Source: Saccharicrinis sp963665705 (GTDB lineage: Bacteria; Bacteroidota; Bacteroidia; Bacteroidales; Marinilabiliaceae). Taken from it: a DNA stretch of 64,000 nucleotides. Positions 18,344 through 28,734 of the stretch are shown one piece after another. The DNA is taken from positions 3,038,001-3,102,000 of the forward strand of contig OY762448.1 of assembly GCA_963665705.1 (NCBI GenBank), read 5' to 3'. The translations under genes and the position numbers were made by a program. The notes beneath the pieces are model-generated. The model was not told the origin of the DNA and did not search any database. It was given only the letters and a program-made list of their open reading frames with translations. The stretch's first letter is position 1; each line of letters begins with the position of its first letter.

Positions 18344-18690
18344 ATTAACCTTAAACTCTAATCTATGAAAAAAAATCTTATCTAACTTTATTACTATAAC
18401 GATTTTACAAAAGAAAAGTTTTAAATAAATTATTAAAAAATGTTATTAAAAATGGAGCGTCATAAACGCCCCATTTAAAACTTAAACCCTAACCTAATTT
18501 ATGAAAAAACACTTTTGCTCTTCGATTTTATTATTTGCAAAACCTATGCCAGAAACAACCTCCTCCTCCTCCTTAACAATTCTTTAACTAAAAATCATCT
18601 GAATATCAAAAATCATTATCGTTTTTCATTCTACATTTACAAAAAATATTTTAATTTCACGCCATATTTTTCACATCTATCATCCTCATA
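18344..18690. other. non-coding gap with two similar leader-like segments
   Basis: Two related stretches occur: TTAAACTCTAATCTATGAAA (from 18351) and TTAAACCCTAACCTAATTTA (from 18482) leading into ATGAAAAAAC at 18501. Each is preceded by a stem-loop (18309-18343; and about 18449-18475, ATGGAGCGT...ACGCCCCAT). The first ATG (18365) stops after six codons. The second opens a 28-codon frame (18501-18587) with no recognisable product. They look like decayed gene starts or duplicated leaders. No full gene is present. Confidence 0.5.
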
Positions 18691-21600
18691 ATGCATTGTA
18701 AAACAAATCTATATTTCATCACACTATTACTAATATGTTTTATAAATGTTACTCATGCTGATAACAGAAATTTGACATTTGACCACATCACTACAAAACA
18801 AGGTCTTTCTCATAATCGAATTTTTGACATGGTTAAAGATTCAACTGGATATATGTGGATAGCAACCCTAAATGGATTGAATAGATATGATGGTTACAAC
18901 ATCACAAAATTTAAAAGTTACACTATTGATTCTACCAGCATTTCGGAAAACTTTATAGAATCTTTATTTATTGATCGAGACAATAATTTATGGATAGGTA
19001 CAAATAATTCAGGTCTAAATTTATATATCCCGGAGAAAGAATCTTTTAAGCGCTTCTATCACAACAGCAATGATTCTAATAGCATCATTAATGAATCAAT
19101 CCACACCATTAAACAATTAAGAAATGGACAATTAATTATTGGTACAAATGATGGAATATCTTTGTACTCATATCGTGATAATAAATTTACAAATATAAAA
19201 AATGACCCAAATGACACCCTGAGTCTTATTAACAATGAAGTAAGATCCATTATTATCGATAATGATAGTATTTCATGGATAGGAACAAATGGTGGATTAT
19301 GTAGGATGAACACTAACAATAATACTTTTTTAAGATATACTCATAATCCATATAATAAAAACAGTCTCTCCAATAACAATATTCTGTGCATTACAAAAAC
19401 ATGTGATAGCCTGGTATGGATAGGAACATCCAATGGGCTTAATACTTATAATATATCAACACATAAATTTACCAGATATACATTCAATCCTAATAATATA
19501 AACTCCATTTGCAATAATTACATTCATACTTTAAAAGTAGATTCAAAAGGTGATTTGTGGATTGGAACAACAAAAGGTATCACAAGAATTTCTCACCCTA
19601 ATTCTATAGATAAAGAATATCATCACTATTCATATAACAGCGCTGATCCCACATCACTGAATGGAAATAAAGTCTTTTCTTTTTATTTGGATAAGGATAA
19701 CACAATGTGGATAGGAACTATAAATCACGGTATTAATAAATGCTTTTTAGGGAAATATGCATTTGAAAAGGAGAAACATCAACCCTATAATAACCACAGT
19801 TTATCAAACAATATCATTAGAAGCCTTTATGAAGATAGAAAAGGAAATTTATGGGTGGGGACTGACGGAGGAGGACTTAATTTTAAAGAAGCAAACCAAC
19901 AAAATTACATCAGACTAAATGACTTAAATAATGATAATTCGTTATTTGGAGACGATCGTATTTTGGATATTTACGAAAGTAAAAAAGGTGACATATGGGT
20001 TGGCACATGGGGAGGTGGCGTTTCAAAGTTTAAGGCAACAGACATTGCAAAGATCAAAAAAGGTTTTATTCCCACTATACAGCATTTTACTAATAATCCT
20101 CTAGATTCAACTAGTATTAGCGGAAATATAGTTCAGGAGATAACTGAAGATAGTTTTGGTAATTTATGGATTGGTACAGAAAACGGACTAAACATATACA
20201 ATCCGATTAATCAATCATTTACCAAAATAAGACATTCCAATGATGATATCAATAGCTTATGCGATAACAGAATTCAATCAGGATGCATAATTGAAGACCA
20301 ACATTTAAATTTATGGATAGGAACCTGGAATGGCCTTTGCTACATAAACCTTGAACATCTCCCTTTTAGAAATGGCATTAAAATAAAAAACGCTCCAAAC
20401 AGATCTATTAAATTCAATAGTTTTTTAAATATAAAAAACGACACTACTAGTTTAGGTGATAACAGGATAACATCTCTGTTATTAAACAAAAATGGTAATT
20501 TATGGATTGGTACTTTTGGTGGAGGATTACAACTCCTGGATTTATCGAGTGACAAACCATTTTTAACAAAATATACAAAAGTAGATGGACTACCTGATGA
20601 GACTATATATGGTATAGAAAAAGATGACTACAATAATATTTGGATGAGTACCAACAATGGTCTCTCTCAATTCAACACTACGAATGAACGTTTTACTAAT
20701 TATAATGAAAGTGACCATATTCAGGGACTAGAATTTTACTGGGGTGCGCATTTAAGACGGTCTGATGGAAAATTACTATTTGGAGGAACAAATGGTTTTA
20801 CTGCATTTTATCCTAATGAAATTACACGTCATAAAAACAACTCAACTCCCATTATTAATGAGATGAGTATATTTAATATCCCTATTGACTTTAAGGATAA
20901 TAACTCTCCTATTCATAAACCTATTGAATATGTAAAAGAAGTCATTCTTTCCTATACCCAAAATGTCATTTCATTTGACTATACAACCATCAACTTCCTT
21001 TATCCTGAACAAGTATATTTTGCTTATACACTTGAAGGATTTGAACAACATTGGAATTATATAGGTAATCGAAGAACTGCAATATATACAAATTTAGAAC
21101 CTGGCAAATATAAATTTAAGGTAACCCAGGTAAATAACGAGAATAAAATACTAGATGATGAGCATATAAAAGTTATATCCATTATTATAAAATCCCCCTT
21201 TTACAAAACCAGAATTTTCCAAATTTCTCTGATTCTATTTTTCATTATGCTGTTTTTCATTGCATATAAATTGAAAATTAGAAATATTGAGAAACATAAA
21301 ATTATTCTGCAAGAAAAAGTTGAAGAAAGAACGACCGAGCTAACTTTTGCAAATAAGTTATTACATGAAAGGAATGATGAAATTTTATCTCAACGAGAAA
21401 ATCTGGTTAGCCAGCGAGATAAAATCAGAAATCAAAATCAAGAGTTACAATTACATCGTTCCGGACTTGAAAAACTTGTTGAAGCCCGTACTCTTGAACT
21501 TACAAAAGCGAAAGAAAAAGCAGAAGAGTCTGATAGATTAAAATCGGCCTTTCTGGCTAACATGTCACATGAAATACGAACTCCGTTGAATGCAGTCGTT

Positions 21601-22230
21601 GGTTTTTCTAGTTTATTAAATGATAATTCAATTGAAAATAAAGACAGGGAAAGGTTTATTGAACAGATAAATAGAAACTCAGATGATTTGTTAATGTTAA
21701 TTGATGACATCATTGATCTATCCTCTATTGAATCTTCACAGATGAAAATTAAAATTGAAGAATTTGAACTTCATTCCTTTTTAAGAAGTATTACTGATAT
21801 ATACAATGCCAGAGCCAATAATAAGGAAGTTAAATTTATTGCAGTAAACAATATATCACCAGAGTCAATATGGTTAAAATCTGATCCACATCGCCTTAAG
21901 CAGATCATTACAAACCTTATTAATAATGCATTCAAATTTACAGAAAAAGGTTTTGTTGAATTTGGCTTTAAAATAGATTCACAATACGGTATCTTTTACG
22001 TAAAAGATACAGGTATTGGTATTTCAAATGAAAATCAAAAATTTATATTTGATCGATTCAGAAAAATAGAAAACAATATGTCAAAGCTATATAGAGGAAA
22101 TGGATTAGGACTTACTATTTCTAAAAGACTTTGCGAAATGCTTCATGCCAATCTATCTGTTGAATCTGAAATTAATACAGGTTCCACTTTTTACATTCAT
22201 ATCCCTAAAGAATTTTTCATTAATAAATGA
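18691..22230 (+). CDS. reg_prop/Y_Y_Y sensor histidine kinase without receiver
   Basis: 1179 aa. Signal peptide (FITLLLICFINVTHA), then a periplasmic double propeller of reg_prop repeats (many LWIGT and GGGL strands, about 30-720) and a Y_Y_Y domain (about 740-835). A membrane helix lies near 841-860. A coiled coil leads to a HisKA H-box NMSHEIRTPLNAVVGF with phospho-acceptor His960, and an HATPase domain with the DTGIGI and GNGLGLTI motifs. It ends right after the kinase, with no receiver and no DNA-binding domain, so it needs a separate response regulator that is not in the window. Its stop codon is 2 bp from the end of the convergent RND gene. The ligand is unknown; related propeller sensors often bind oligosaccharides. 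Confidence 0.9.
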   Translation: MHCKTNLYFITLLLICFINVTHADNRNLTFDHITTKQGLSHNRIFDMVKDSTGYMWIATLNGLNRYDGYNITKFKSYTIDSTSISENFIESLFIDRDNNLWIGTNNSGLNLYIPEKESFKRFYHNSNDSNSIINESIHTIKQLRNGQLIIGTNDGISLYSYRDNKFTNIKNDPNDTLSLINNEVRSIIIDNDSISWIGTNGGLCRMNTNNNTFLRYTHNPYNKNSLSNNNILCITKTCDSLVWIGTSNGLNTYNISTHKFTRYTFNPNNINSICNNYIHTLKVDSKGDLWIGTTKGITRISHPNSIDKEYHHYSYNSADPTSLNGNKVFSFYLDKDNTMWIGTINHGINKCFLGKYAFEKEKHQPYNNHSLSNNIIRSLYEDRKGNLWVGTDGGGLNFKEANQQNYIRLNDLNNDNSLFGDDRILDIYESKKGDIWVGTWGGGVSKFKATDIAKIKKGFIPTIQHFTNNPLDSTSISGNIVQEITEDSFGNLWIGTENGLNIYNPINQSFTKIRHSNDDINSLCDNRIQSGCIIEDQHLNLWIGTWNGLCYINLEHLPFRNGIKIKNAPNRSIKFNSFLNIKNDTTSLGDNRITSLLLNKNGNLWIGTFGGGLQLLDLSSDKPFLTKYTKVDGLPDETIYGIEKDDYNNIWMSTNNGLSQFNTTNERFTNYNESDHIQGLEFYWGAHLRRSDGKLLFGGTNGFTAFYPNEITRHKNNSTPIINEMSIFNIPIDFKDNNSPIHKPIEYVKEVILSYTQNVISFDYTTINFLYPEQVYFAYTLEGFEQHWNYIGNRRTAIYTNLEPGKYKFKVTQVNNENKILDDEHIKVISIIIKSPFYKTRIFQISLILFFIMLFFIAYKLKIRNIEKHKIILQEKVEERTTELTFANKLLHERNDEILSQRENLVSQRDKIRNQNQELQLHRSGLEKLVEARTLELTKAKEKAEESDRLKSAFLANMSHEIRTPLNAVVGFSSLLNDNSIENKDRERFIEQINRNSDDLLMLIDDIIDLSSIESSQMKIKIEEFELHSFLRSITDIYNARANNKEVKFIAVNNISPESIWLKSDPHRLKQIITNLINNAFKFTEKGFVEFGFKIDSQYGIFYVKDTGIGISNENQKFIFDRFRKIENNMSKLYRGNGLGLTISKRLCEMLHANLSVESEINTGSTFYIHIPKEFFINK

Positions 22231-22232
22231 CA

Positions 22233-25200
22233 TCATTCTTTTGAGTTTCCATTATCAATTTTCTTCTGAGCATTTATCCAGGCAATTTCCACATGCTCTC
22301 TTTTTATCATTTCACCCTTCCACATTCTTCGCGCATACCACCTTAAGTCATTTAAAACCATAATTAAAGCAGGGAAAAACAACAATATAAACAAAGTTCC
22401 AAATGCAACACCATAAACCAAAGAAATACCCATTGGAATTAAAAATTGTGCCTGAAAGCTTTTTTCTAATATAAGTGGATACAAGCCAAAAGATGTAGTT
22501 AATGTGGTTAAAATAATGGGTCTTAATCTTGATTTACCAGCTTCTATTATCGCCATTCGAACTTGTCTCCCCTCTTCTATCAAACTATTAAATTTTGCCA
22601 TAAATACAACGGCATCATTTACAATAACGCCAGTAAGCGCTACCACACCCCATAAACTTAAAATAGAAAGAGGTTTGCCATGAATTCCATGTCCCCAAAT
22701 TGATCCTAATATTGCAATAGGAATCATACATATGATAATAAAAGGCTGTTCGAATGATTTAAAACTTATCATTAAAATAAAAATCATTGTAAGAAATGCC
22801 AACGGAAATAAGAACATCAAATCCTGCATATTTCGTTTACTTTCTTTTTGTTGTCCTTGAAATTCTACTGTAAGTCCCGGGTAATTTAGTTTTAATTCTG
22901 GTATAACATCCCTGTTAATTATTTCATTCATTTCAGATACCGAGGCATCCGGATCTGTCATATCCGCATTGACTCTAATCTCTCTCTTCCCATTAAACCT
23001 GTTTATATTAACAGGACCACGTTTCATTTCATAATCTACCAATTCTGTTAATGGATATTCTCCTTGATTTGTAATTATTTTCATATCCTCAAGCTGGCCA
23101 ATTCTTTGGCGTCCTTCTGCCGGATAGCGAACATAAACTCTTAGCTCATCCCGTCCTACTTGTAAACGTTGTGCCTGTCCCCCATAAAAAGCCTGACGAA
23201 CCTGACGAGCAATTGAAGCTTCTGTTAAACCAAACATGTAAGCTTTAGGTTTTAACTTTAACCTAATCTCCTGCTTCCCCAAGGCATTATTGGTTACTAC
23301 ATCTTTTAACTGAGGGAATTCCAACAGTTTATTTAACAGGTAATCCCTTCCGGATTCCAATTCTTCTATATTTCTCGATAACAATCCGATTGATACAGGA
23401 TCACCAAACCGTCCCCTGGCACCTATTGAGAATTTTTTAGCTTCATTTACAGGACCTGTCTTTTCCCTTATTTTATCAATAATTTTATAAGAACTAATCC
23501 CTGTCTCCTCTGAATTTCTTGGAGATACATCTATAAAACCCGCATGAGAACCGCTTTCTGAGCCATCAAATGCAGAACCCAAATACAATATACTATTCTC
23601 AATAATAGGGATAGTATCATGATATTCTTCCATCATTTCTTCATTCACTACCCAAACAATACTATCAAATCGTTCAAGATAATCCATAGTTTGTTTTTCT
23701 CCGGCACCAGGAGTAAAAGCAATATTAATATTAAATGAATCAAATTCCATGCGCGGAAAGAATGTCAACTTAATTTGCTGCCCCTTTATCAACCCTACTG
23801 TTATTAGAGTCATAGCTAAAGGTATACCTATTACGACATACCGCCATTCTATGATTAATTTCAAAACCCTGTCATAGGCATATTCTCTGAGCCATTTAAA
23901 GAAACCTTCGGTATACTTTTTAATTCCGGTAGGTTTAATGTGTAGTGCCTTTTTGTTTAAAACTCGTTCATTTCCAAGGTGAGCCGGAAGTACCAAGAAA
24001 GCCTCAAAAAGAGAAACGGCTAAACTAAAAATAACAATCATAGCCATTTCAAACATAAACTCCATCCTTCCTGTGATGAAAACCAATGGTGAAAAAGCAA
24101 CAATCGTAGTTGTTACTGATACTGTAACTGCAGGAAGAACTTCCATTACTCCATCCACAGCTGCTCTCCTCGGACTCTTTCCTTTTTCAAAATGCTGAAA
24201 TATATTTTCACCAATAACAATTCCATCATCAACCAGAATTCCAATAACTAATATCATCCCAAAAAGAGAAATCATATTAATAGTTACTCCTATTGCATTT
24301 ACAATAATAAACATTCCCAGAAAAGATGCAGGAATTCCCCATGACACCCATAGAGATAACCTTACACTGAGCATTAAACTCAATATTAATATGACCAATA
24401 ATAAACCTTGTCCCCCATTTCGATATAATAAATCCAATCTGGAATGCAGTAACTCCAAGTATGATCTGGAATAAATTAACTTCACGCCATTATTAGATTT
24501 ATTAAACGTTTGAATATAATCTCTAACGAAAACATCAATATCATCCAAATCTTCAGTAATTAATTTCATTACTCTAATTCGGATAAGAGGATTACCTTTT
24601 TCTAAAGCTTTATTAGGGACATCTGAAAACTTAATCTTTACAGAAGCAATATCCCTAATTCGTATAATGCTTCCATTCGGATCTGCTCTTAAAATAATAT
24701 TACTGATCTTATCAGGTTCAGCACTACGTGATCGCAATCTTATTAATAATTCTTCATCATCAGATCTTAGCAGACCTCCCGATACATCTTGATTATTTTG
24801 TGTTATTGCATTTTGTATATCATCAAAAGTAAAACCATAGCGCAACATTTCCTCTTCACTTGCTTCAACTGAAATTTCAAGTGATGGATATCCGGATATT
24901 GAAACCTGACTCATTAAACCTGATGCTAAAAAATCTTCTTCAACTTGTTGAGCATAACTTTTTAGCGTAAGCAAATCAACATCGCCGGTAACTAACAATC
25001 TGGCTGCCGGTGAAGTAGTTCTGGATTTTGAAACGATAGGTCGCTCAGCTGGTGATGGTAACGAGGATATCCCATCAACGGCATTTTTCACTTCTATTAA
25101 GGCTTCATCAATATCGTATTTAGGTTCTATCTCAATAGAAATACTTGAACTATTCTCTGACGATACTGAATTTATCTCGTATATACCAGGAATTGCTCTT

Positions 25201-25415
25201 ACTGCTTCTTCAATTCTGGATGTAATACCCTCCTCCATTTCAACAGGAGATGCACCAGGGTAATAAACTCTTATATTTAACATATGAGATGGTCGTTCCG
25301 GAAAAAACGACTTCTTCATCGAATTCAAACTTAACCCACCTAATACTACCAGAATTATAATAATCAGGTTGGCATAAAAAGGGAACTTAACAAATACTTC
25401 AACAACCTTTCTCAT
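22233..25415 (-). CDS. RND-family efflux transporter, inner-membrane pump
   Basis: 1060 aa, of AcrB/HAE type. Twelve membrane helices in two six-helix halves, each with a large periplasmic loop, are apparent. The proton-relay aspartates are at 396-397 (GILVDDGIVIGENI), and the second half carries GVIVNDAVVF. It should form the inner-membrane pump of a tripartite, proton-driven exporter. The adaptor gene lies 3 bp upstream. No TolC-like outer-membrane channel gene is adjacent, so the complex probably borrows one encoded elsewhere. The exported substrate cannot be told from sequence. Confidence 0.92.
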   Translation of the reverse strand: MRKVVEVFVKFPFYANLIIIILVVLGGLSLNSMKKSFFPERPSHMLNIRVYYPGASPVEMEEGITSRIEEAVRAIPGIYEINSVSSENSSSISIEIEPKYDIDEALIEVKNAVDGISSLPSPAERPIVSKSRTTSPAARLLVTGDVDLLTLKSYAQQVEEDFLASGLMSQVSISGYPSLEISVEASEEEMLRYGFTFDDIQNAITQNNQDVSGGLLRSDDEELLIRLRSRSAEPDKISNIILRADPNGSIIRIRDIASVKIKFSDVPNKALEKGNPLIRIRVMKLITEDLDDIDVFVRDYIQTFNKSNNGVKLIYSRSYLELLHSRLDLLYRNGGQGLLLVILILSLMLSVRLSLWVSWGIPASFLGMFIIVNAIGVTINMISLFGMILVIGILVDDGIVIGENIFQHFEKGKSPRRAAVDGVMEVLPAVTVSVTTTIVAFSPLVFITGRMEFMFEMAMIVIFSLAVSLFEAFLVLPAHLGNERVLNKKALHIKPTGIKKYTEGFFKWLREYAYDRVLKLIIEWRYVVIGIPLAMTLITVGLIKGQQIKLTFFPRMEFDSFNINIAFTPGAGEKQTMDYLERFDSIVWVVNEEMMEEYHDTIPIIENSILYLGSAFDGSESGSHAGFIDVSPRNSEETGISSYKIIDKIREKTGPVNEAKKFSIGARGRFGDPVSIGLLSRNIEELESGRDYLLNKLLEFPQLKDVVTNNALGKQEIRLKLKPKAYMFGLTEASIARQVRQAFYGGQAQRLQVGRDELRVYVRYPAEGRQRIGQLEDMKIITNQGEYPLTELVDYEMKRGPVNINRFNGKREIRVNADMTDPDASVSEMNEIINRDVIPELKLNYPGLTVEFQGQQKESKRNMQDLMFLFPLAFLTMIFILMISFKSFEQPFIIICMIPIAILGSIWGHGIHGKPLSILSLWGVVALTGVIVNDAVVFMAKFNSLIEEGRQVRMAIIEAGKSRLRPIILTTLTTSFGLYPLILEKSFQAQFLIPMGISLVYGVAFGTLFILLFFPALIMVLNDLRWYARRMWKGEMIKREHVEIAWINAQKKIDNGNSKE

Positions 25416-25418
25416 CGT

Positions 25419-26615
25419 TTACTTAGGTTTAGATTGTGTATTACTATTTGAACCAGATTTTATCTTAACATTATTATCTGACAAGTCTTTATCGCCTAAT
25501 ATCTCTACAGAACTATTCTCTCTTGCATTTATTAATGGTTCCACCACAATATGTAAACCCTCTTTTAAACCATTAAATACTAATGTATTTTCATTCCATT
25601 TCAGAATATTAACAACTTGTTTTTTTAGCATTCCATTTACAACAACGAAGACTTCATTAGAATTGAATACTGCATTTCTGGGTATTTCTTTAGCCCCTTC
25701 TATAATTTGTCCGGGAAACTCAACATTCATGTATTCTCCTGCCAATAAATCTGTTTTGCTATGTGATACTTTTACAAACACACTTCTCGACTGAGTTGCT
25801 TCATCTATAAAATCAGCTTTACGAACCACAATTCCATCTATATTAGAAGACATATGATTTGACAAAACTTTAACATGATCTCCAATCTTGATCCATTTAC
25901 TCTGCAAGTTTTTTACAGGAACTTCAACTTCTAATTGGTCAGTTCTTATCATTTGAGCTATCTGAGCACCTGTATTAGCATAGGTTCCCACTTCATAATT
26001 TACATTTGTTAGTGTTCCATTGAAAGGAGCATACAAACTATGTCGGCTCAGTTTCTTTTCATCCTGAAGAATGCTATAATACTCACTTAAAAAATTCCTA
26101 CTCGCTAAATAAACTTTAAGTTTCTCATCAGAATAATCTGGTAATTTTGGAAAATCTTCATTAATATCAATGGCATTAAAAAAGCGTACAAAATCCTCCT
26201 CATAATCTGGAAAGTCAATTTTTAAATCAGGGAGTAATGTGGCAATTGTATTTAAAAAATCACTCTTCCGAGCCTTTAACGCAAGTTCAAATTCATCCTT
26301 ATAAATGACAGCTAGTAATTGTCCTTTTTGAAAAGAAGTACCTTTTTTAAGGTTGATTCCACCTTGTTGAATCTTACCAGAAGCTTCTGCAACCAAAGCA
26401 ACTTCATTGCTAGAAATAACCCTTCCTTTAGCACTTAAAGGCGAAATTACATTGTAATAGTTAACAACTTCCGTTTTTACAAAACGTTTCTTATCTATAG
26501 ATGGTCTTTGAGGAGACTCTGGTTTTAAAGAAATAAACAGATAGGAAAGAGCTGCTGAACCTCCTATTAAAATAATTAGGGCTACAATAATAAATACCGT
26601 TTTCTTTTTACTCAT
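25419..26615 (-). CDS. RND periplasmic adaptor (membrane fusion protein)
   Basis: 398 aa. An N-terminal anchor helix (TVFIIVALIILIGGSAALSY) is followed by a lipoyl-type half (VALVAEASGKIQQGGINLKKG), a short helical hairpin, and the second lipoyl half plus beta barrel (LYAPFNGTLTNVNYEVGTYA, in two parts). The C-terminus is Lys/Ser/Asn-rich (SGSNSNTQSKPK). It bridges the RND pump to an outer-membrane channel. It is first in a two-gene operon with the pump, 3 bp apart. The helical hairpin is short for the family, which is common in metal or lipid exporters, but no substrate is claimed. Confidence 0.9.
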   Translation of the reverse strand: MSKKKTVFIIVALIILIGGSAALSYLFISLKPESPQRPSIDKKRFVKTEVVNYYNVISPLSAKGRVISSNEVALVAEASGKIQQGGINLKKGTSFQKGQLLAVIYKDEFELALKARKSDFLNTIATLLPDLKIDFPDYEEDFVRFFNAIDINEDFPKLPDYSDEKLKVYLASRNFLSEYYSILQDEKKLSRHSLYAPFNGTLTNVNYEVGTYANTGAQIAQMIRTDQLEVEVPVKNLQSKWIKIGDHVKVLSNHMSSNIDGIVVRKADFIDEATQSRSVFVKVSHSKTDLLAGEYMNVEFPGQIIEGAKEIPRNAVFNSNEVFVVVNGMLKKQVVNILKWNENTLVFNGLKEGLHIVVEPLINARENSSVEILGDKDLSDNNVKIKSGSNSNTQSKPK

Positions 26616-26771
26616 GAATATTATTGCTAAACATTAAATAAATTCAGTTCATTTACATATTTAATCTTTTAGGTCTTAAAAAATTGAATATGTTGTAAGT
26701 TAACTAATTCTATAAATATTATAGCAAAAAAAAAGTCTGTAATCTAATTAAAAAAAAGAAAAATATCAGGC

Positions 26772-26799
26772 AAAAAAAAGCTGGATAAACCAGCTTTTT
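26772..26799 (-). terminator. rho-independent terminator of the GNAT-like gene
   Basis: On the minus strand AAAAAGCTGG and CCAGCTTTTT form a stem around TTTAT, followed by a T-tract, just past the stop of the 26816-27937 gene. Confidence 0.85.
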
Positions 26800-26815
26800 A
26801 TATCATTTATTATTT

Positions 26816-27937
26816 TTAAAACATCTTTTTAAAGCAACGTTTTCTTTTATGTTGTATATGATCAAAGGATTTCCACATTTGAATAGCTACGTTATTATTT
26901 TCTAACATACCTGTAGTTTCCACATCCTTAATTCCATCTTTATTGGCTGTATTCCAAAGTTCATTCATCAATAAAGAAACAACCCCTAATTTTTGATATT
27001 CAGGACGTATACCTGTAAGCATCAAGTCCATTTCTTTAGGTTTATCCAATGCATTTTTTAAATGCCACCACCCAAACGGTAATAATTTTCCTTTTGCTTT
27101 TTGAAGTGCTTTTGATAAAGAAGGTAGTGCAACAATAAATCCTGCCAATTTATCTTCTTTATCTAATACTATTTTAACGTATCTGGCATTTATAGAAGGG
27201 AAAAATTTATCTATATAAAAATTCACTAATCTATCAGGTAATTTAAAGGTTCCAAATAAACCTACAAATGCATCATTAAATACATTAAAAATCATTTCAC
27301 GATATGGCTCAAGCTCTTTTGTATTATTAAAATTCATTACTTTTAAACCGTATCGCCTTTTAATCATATCGGCTACTTTAAAGGCTTTTTCAGGTAAAGC
27401 ATCCGGGAATGTTATCCTAAATTCGAGCCAATCAATTTCTTTTTCATAACCCAAAGACTCAAAATGTGCTTTATAATAATCAAAATGATAATCACTTGCC
27501 ATACAAGGTAACCATTCATGTCCTTCAATTAATACACCAGAATGATCTAAATTAGAAAAACCTAATGGTCCCATAACTCCAACCATCCCTTTTGATTTGA
27601 GAAAACTTTCTGCCGTTTCAAAAAGAATCTTTACAACCTCTGCATCATCTATAAATTCAACTCTTGTTATTCGACCAATCTTCTCTCCTATTTTTTCTAT
27701 CCAAAGGTCATTGATTATAGCCCCAATTCGTCCAACTACTTTACCATCTTTATATGCTAACCAAAACTTAGCTTCACAAAAATCAAATGCGGGATTTTTC
27801 TCAGGTGAAATTGAGGTTAATTCATCACCTTTCATTGGAGGAACCCAATATTCATTATTTTTATATAGTTGATATGGTAATTCAACAAACTTTTTCCTTT
27901 GTGTTTGATTTAAAACCTCTTCGACTCGAATACTCAT
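26816..27937 (-). CDS. GNAT-superfamily acyltransferase-like protein
   Basis: 373 aa, cytoplasmic. The N-terminus (MSIRVEEVLNQTQRKKFVEL) leads into a YWVPPM segment. A GNAT-like fold follows, with KDGKVVGRIGAIIND (residues about 61-75), a GPLGFSNLDHSG loop, and a C-terminal acceptor-like region (MLTGIRPEYQKLGVVSLLMN) that resembles the acetyl-CoA pyrophosphate-binding motif Q/R-x-x-G-x-G/A. Proteins of this length and layout are widespread in Bacteroidota as uncharacterised GNAT members. The acyl donor and acceptor are unknown. It is monocistronic, with its own terminator. Confidence 0.7.
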   Translation of the reverse strand: MSIRVEEVLNQTQRKKFVELPYQLYKNNEYWVPPMKGDELTSISPEKNPAFDFCEAKFWLAYKDGKVVGRIGAIINDLWIEKIGEKIGRITRVEFIDDAEVVKILFETAESFLKSKGMVGVMGPLGFSNLDHSGVLIEGHEWLPCMASDYHFDYYKAHFESLGYEKEIDWLEFRITFPDALPEKAFKVADMIKRRYGLKVMNFNNTKELEPYREMIFNVFNDAFVGLFGTFKLPDRLVNFYIDKFFPSINARYVKIVLDKEDKLAGFIVALPSLSKALQKAKGKLLPFGWWHLKNALDKPKEMDLMLTGIRPEYQKLGVVSLLMNELWNTANKDGIKDVETTGMLENNNVAIQMWKSFDHIQHKRKRCFKKMF

Positions 27938-28151
27938 TTTTATCTAATTGAATTATTGGACGAAAATAATTAAAAAAATAAACTTGTTAGCACATTTTAG
28001 TCACCTCATGTCTCTTTTTAGTAAAATCTATTTGAATTAATATAAATCAATCTGTAAATTAATACATGATTATGAGAAATGTTATTGTTTAATCTAAATA
28101 ATAAGAAGAAATTTGATAGAACTGATATATACATAAATAACAAATTATAAT

Positions 28152-28676
28152 ATGAGAAAAGTTGGTATTTTTTATGGTCCTGAAAAAGGAAGTGTTGGCA
28201 AAGCTGCTGAATTAATAGTTGACATATTTGGCAAAGAGAATGCTGAATTAATTCTGGTTAAGGATTGTGATGCTAAAACAATAAACCAATATGATAAAAT
28301 AATTTTAGGTATTTCCACTATTGGAACTGCCAATTGGGATTCGGAACACACAGATACTGATTGGGATATTTTTTTTACACATTTTGAGGAAGTAGATTGG
28401 AGCAATAAAACAGTTGCAATATATGGTTTGGGGGACCATATTAATTATCCGGAACACTTCGTTGATGCTATTGGATGGATATATGAAAAATTAAAGCCTC
28501 TGAATGCAAATATTGTTGGATTTTGTAGCACCGAAGGTTATGAATTTAATGATTCTGAAGGTTTAATAGATGGCAAGTTTGCAGGCTTACCTCTTGATGA
28601 AGATAACGAAAGTGACAAAACAAAAGAAAGATTAATCCAATGGATTAATTCTCTTAAAAAAGAAAATGGTTATTAA
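28152..28676 (+). CDS. flavodoxin
   Basis: 174 aa, a long-chain flavodoxin. The FMN phosphate loop is YGPEKGSVGKAA (9-20), an atypical variant of the usual T-G-x-T-G-N-T. Isoalloxazine-binding segments include STIGTANWDSEHTDTDW (56-72) and GLGDHINYPEHFVDA (95-109), plus the long-chain insertion near EGYEFNDSEGL. It carries single electrons in the cytoplasm and can replace ferredoxin. It lies upstream of an aminotransferase and the ferredoxin-dependent 2-oxoacid oxidoreductase operon, a plausible but unproven redox partner. The divergent phosphate loop is unusual and could shift redox potential. Confidence 0.85.
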   Translation: MRKVGIFYGPEKGSVGKAAELIVDIFGKENAELILVKDCDAKTINQYDKIILGISTIGTANWDSEHTDTDWDIFFTHFEEVDWSNKTVAIYGLGDHINYPEHFVDAIGWIYEKLKPLNANIVGFCSTEGYEFNDSEGLIDGKFAGLPLDEDNESDKTKERLIQWINSLKKENGY

Positions 28677-28734
28677 CCATTAAAAAGGATTCTAGAATAA
28701 GTGACATCATTTACACCCTTAAAATTTAAAAATC

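Noticed and set aside
18501..18587. 28-codon micro-ORF (MKKHFCSS...)
   Set aside because: No product or conserved feature is recognisable, and a similar leader nearby stops after six codons. It was kept as a leader-like remnant only.
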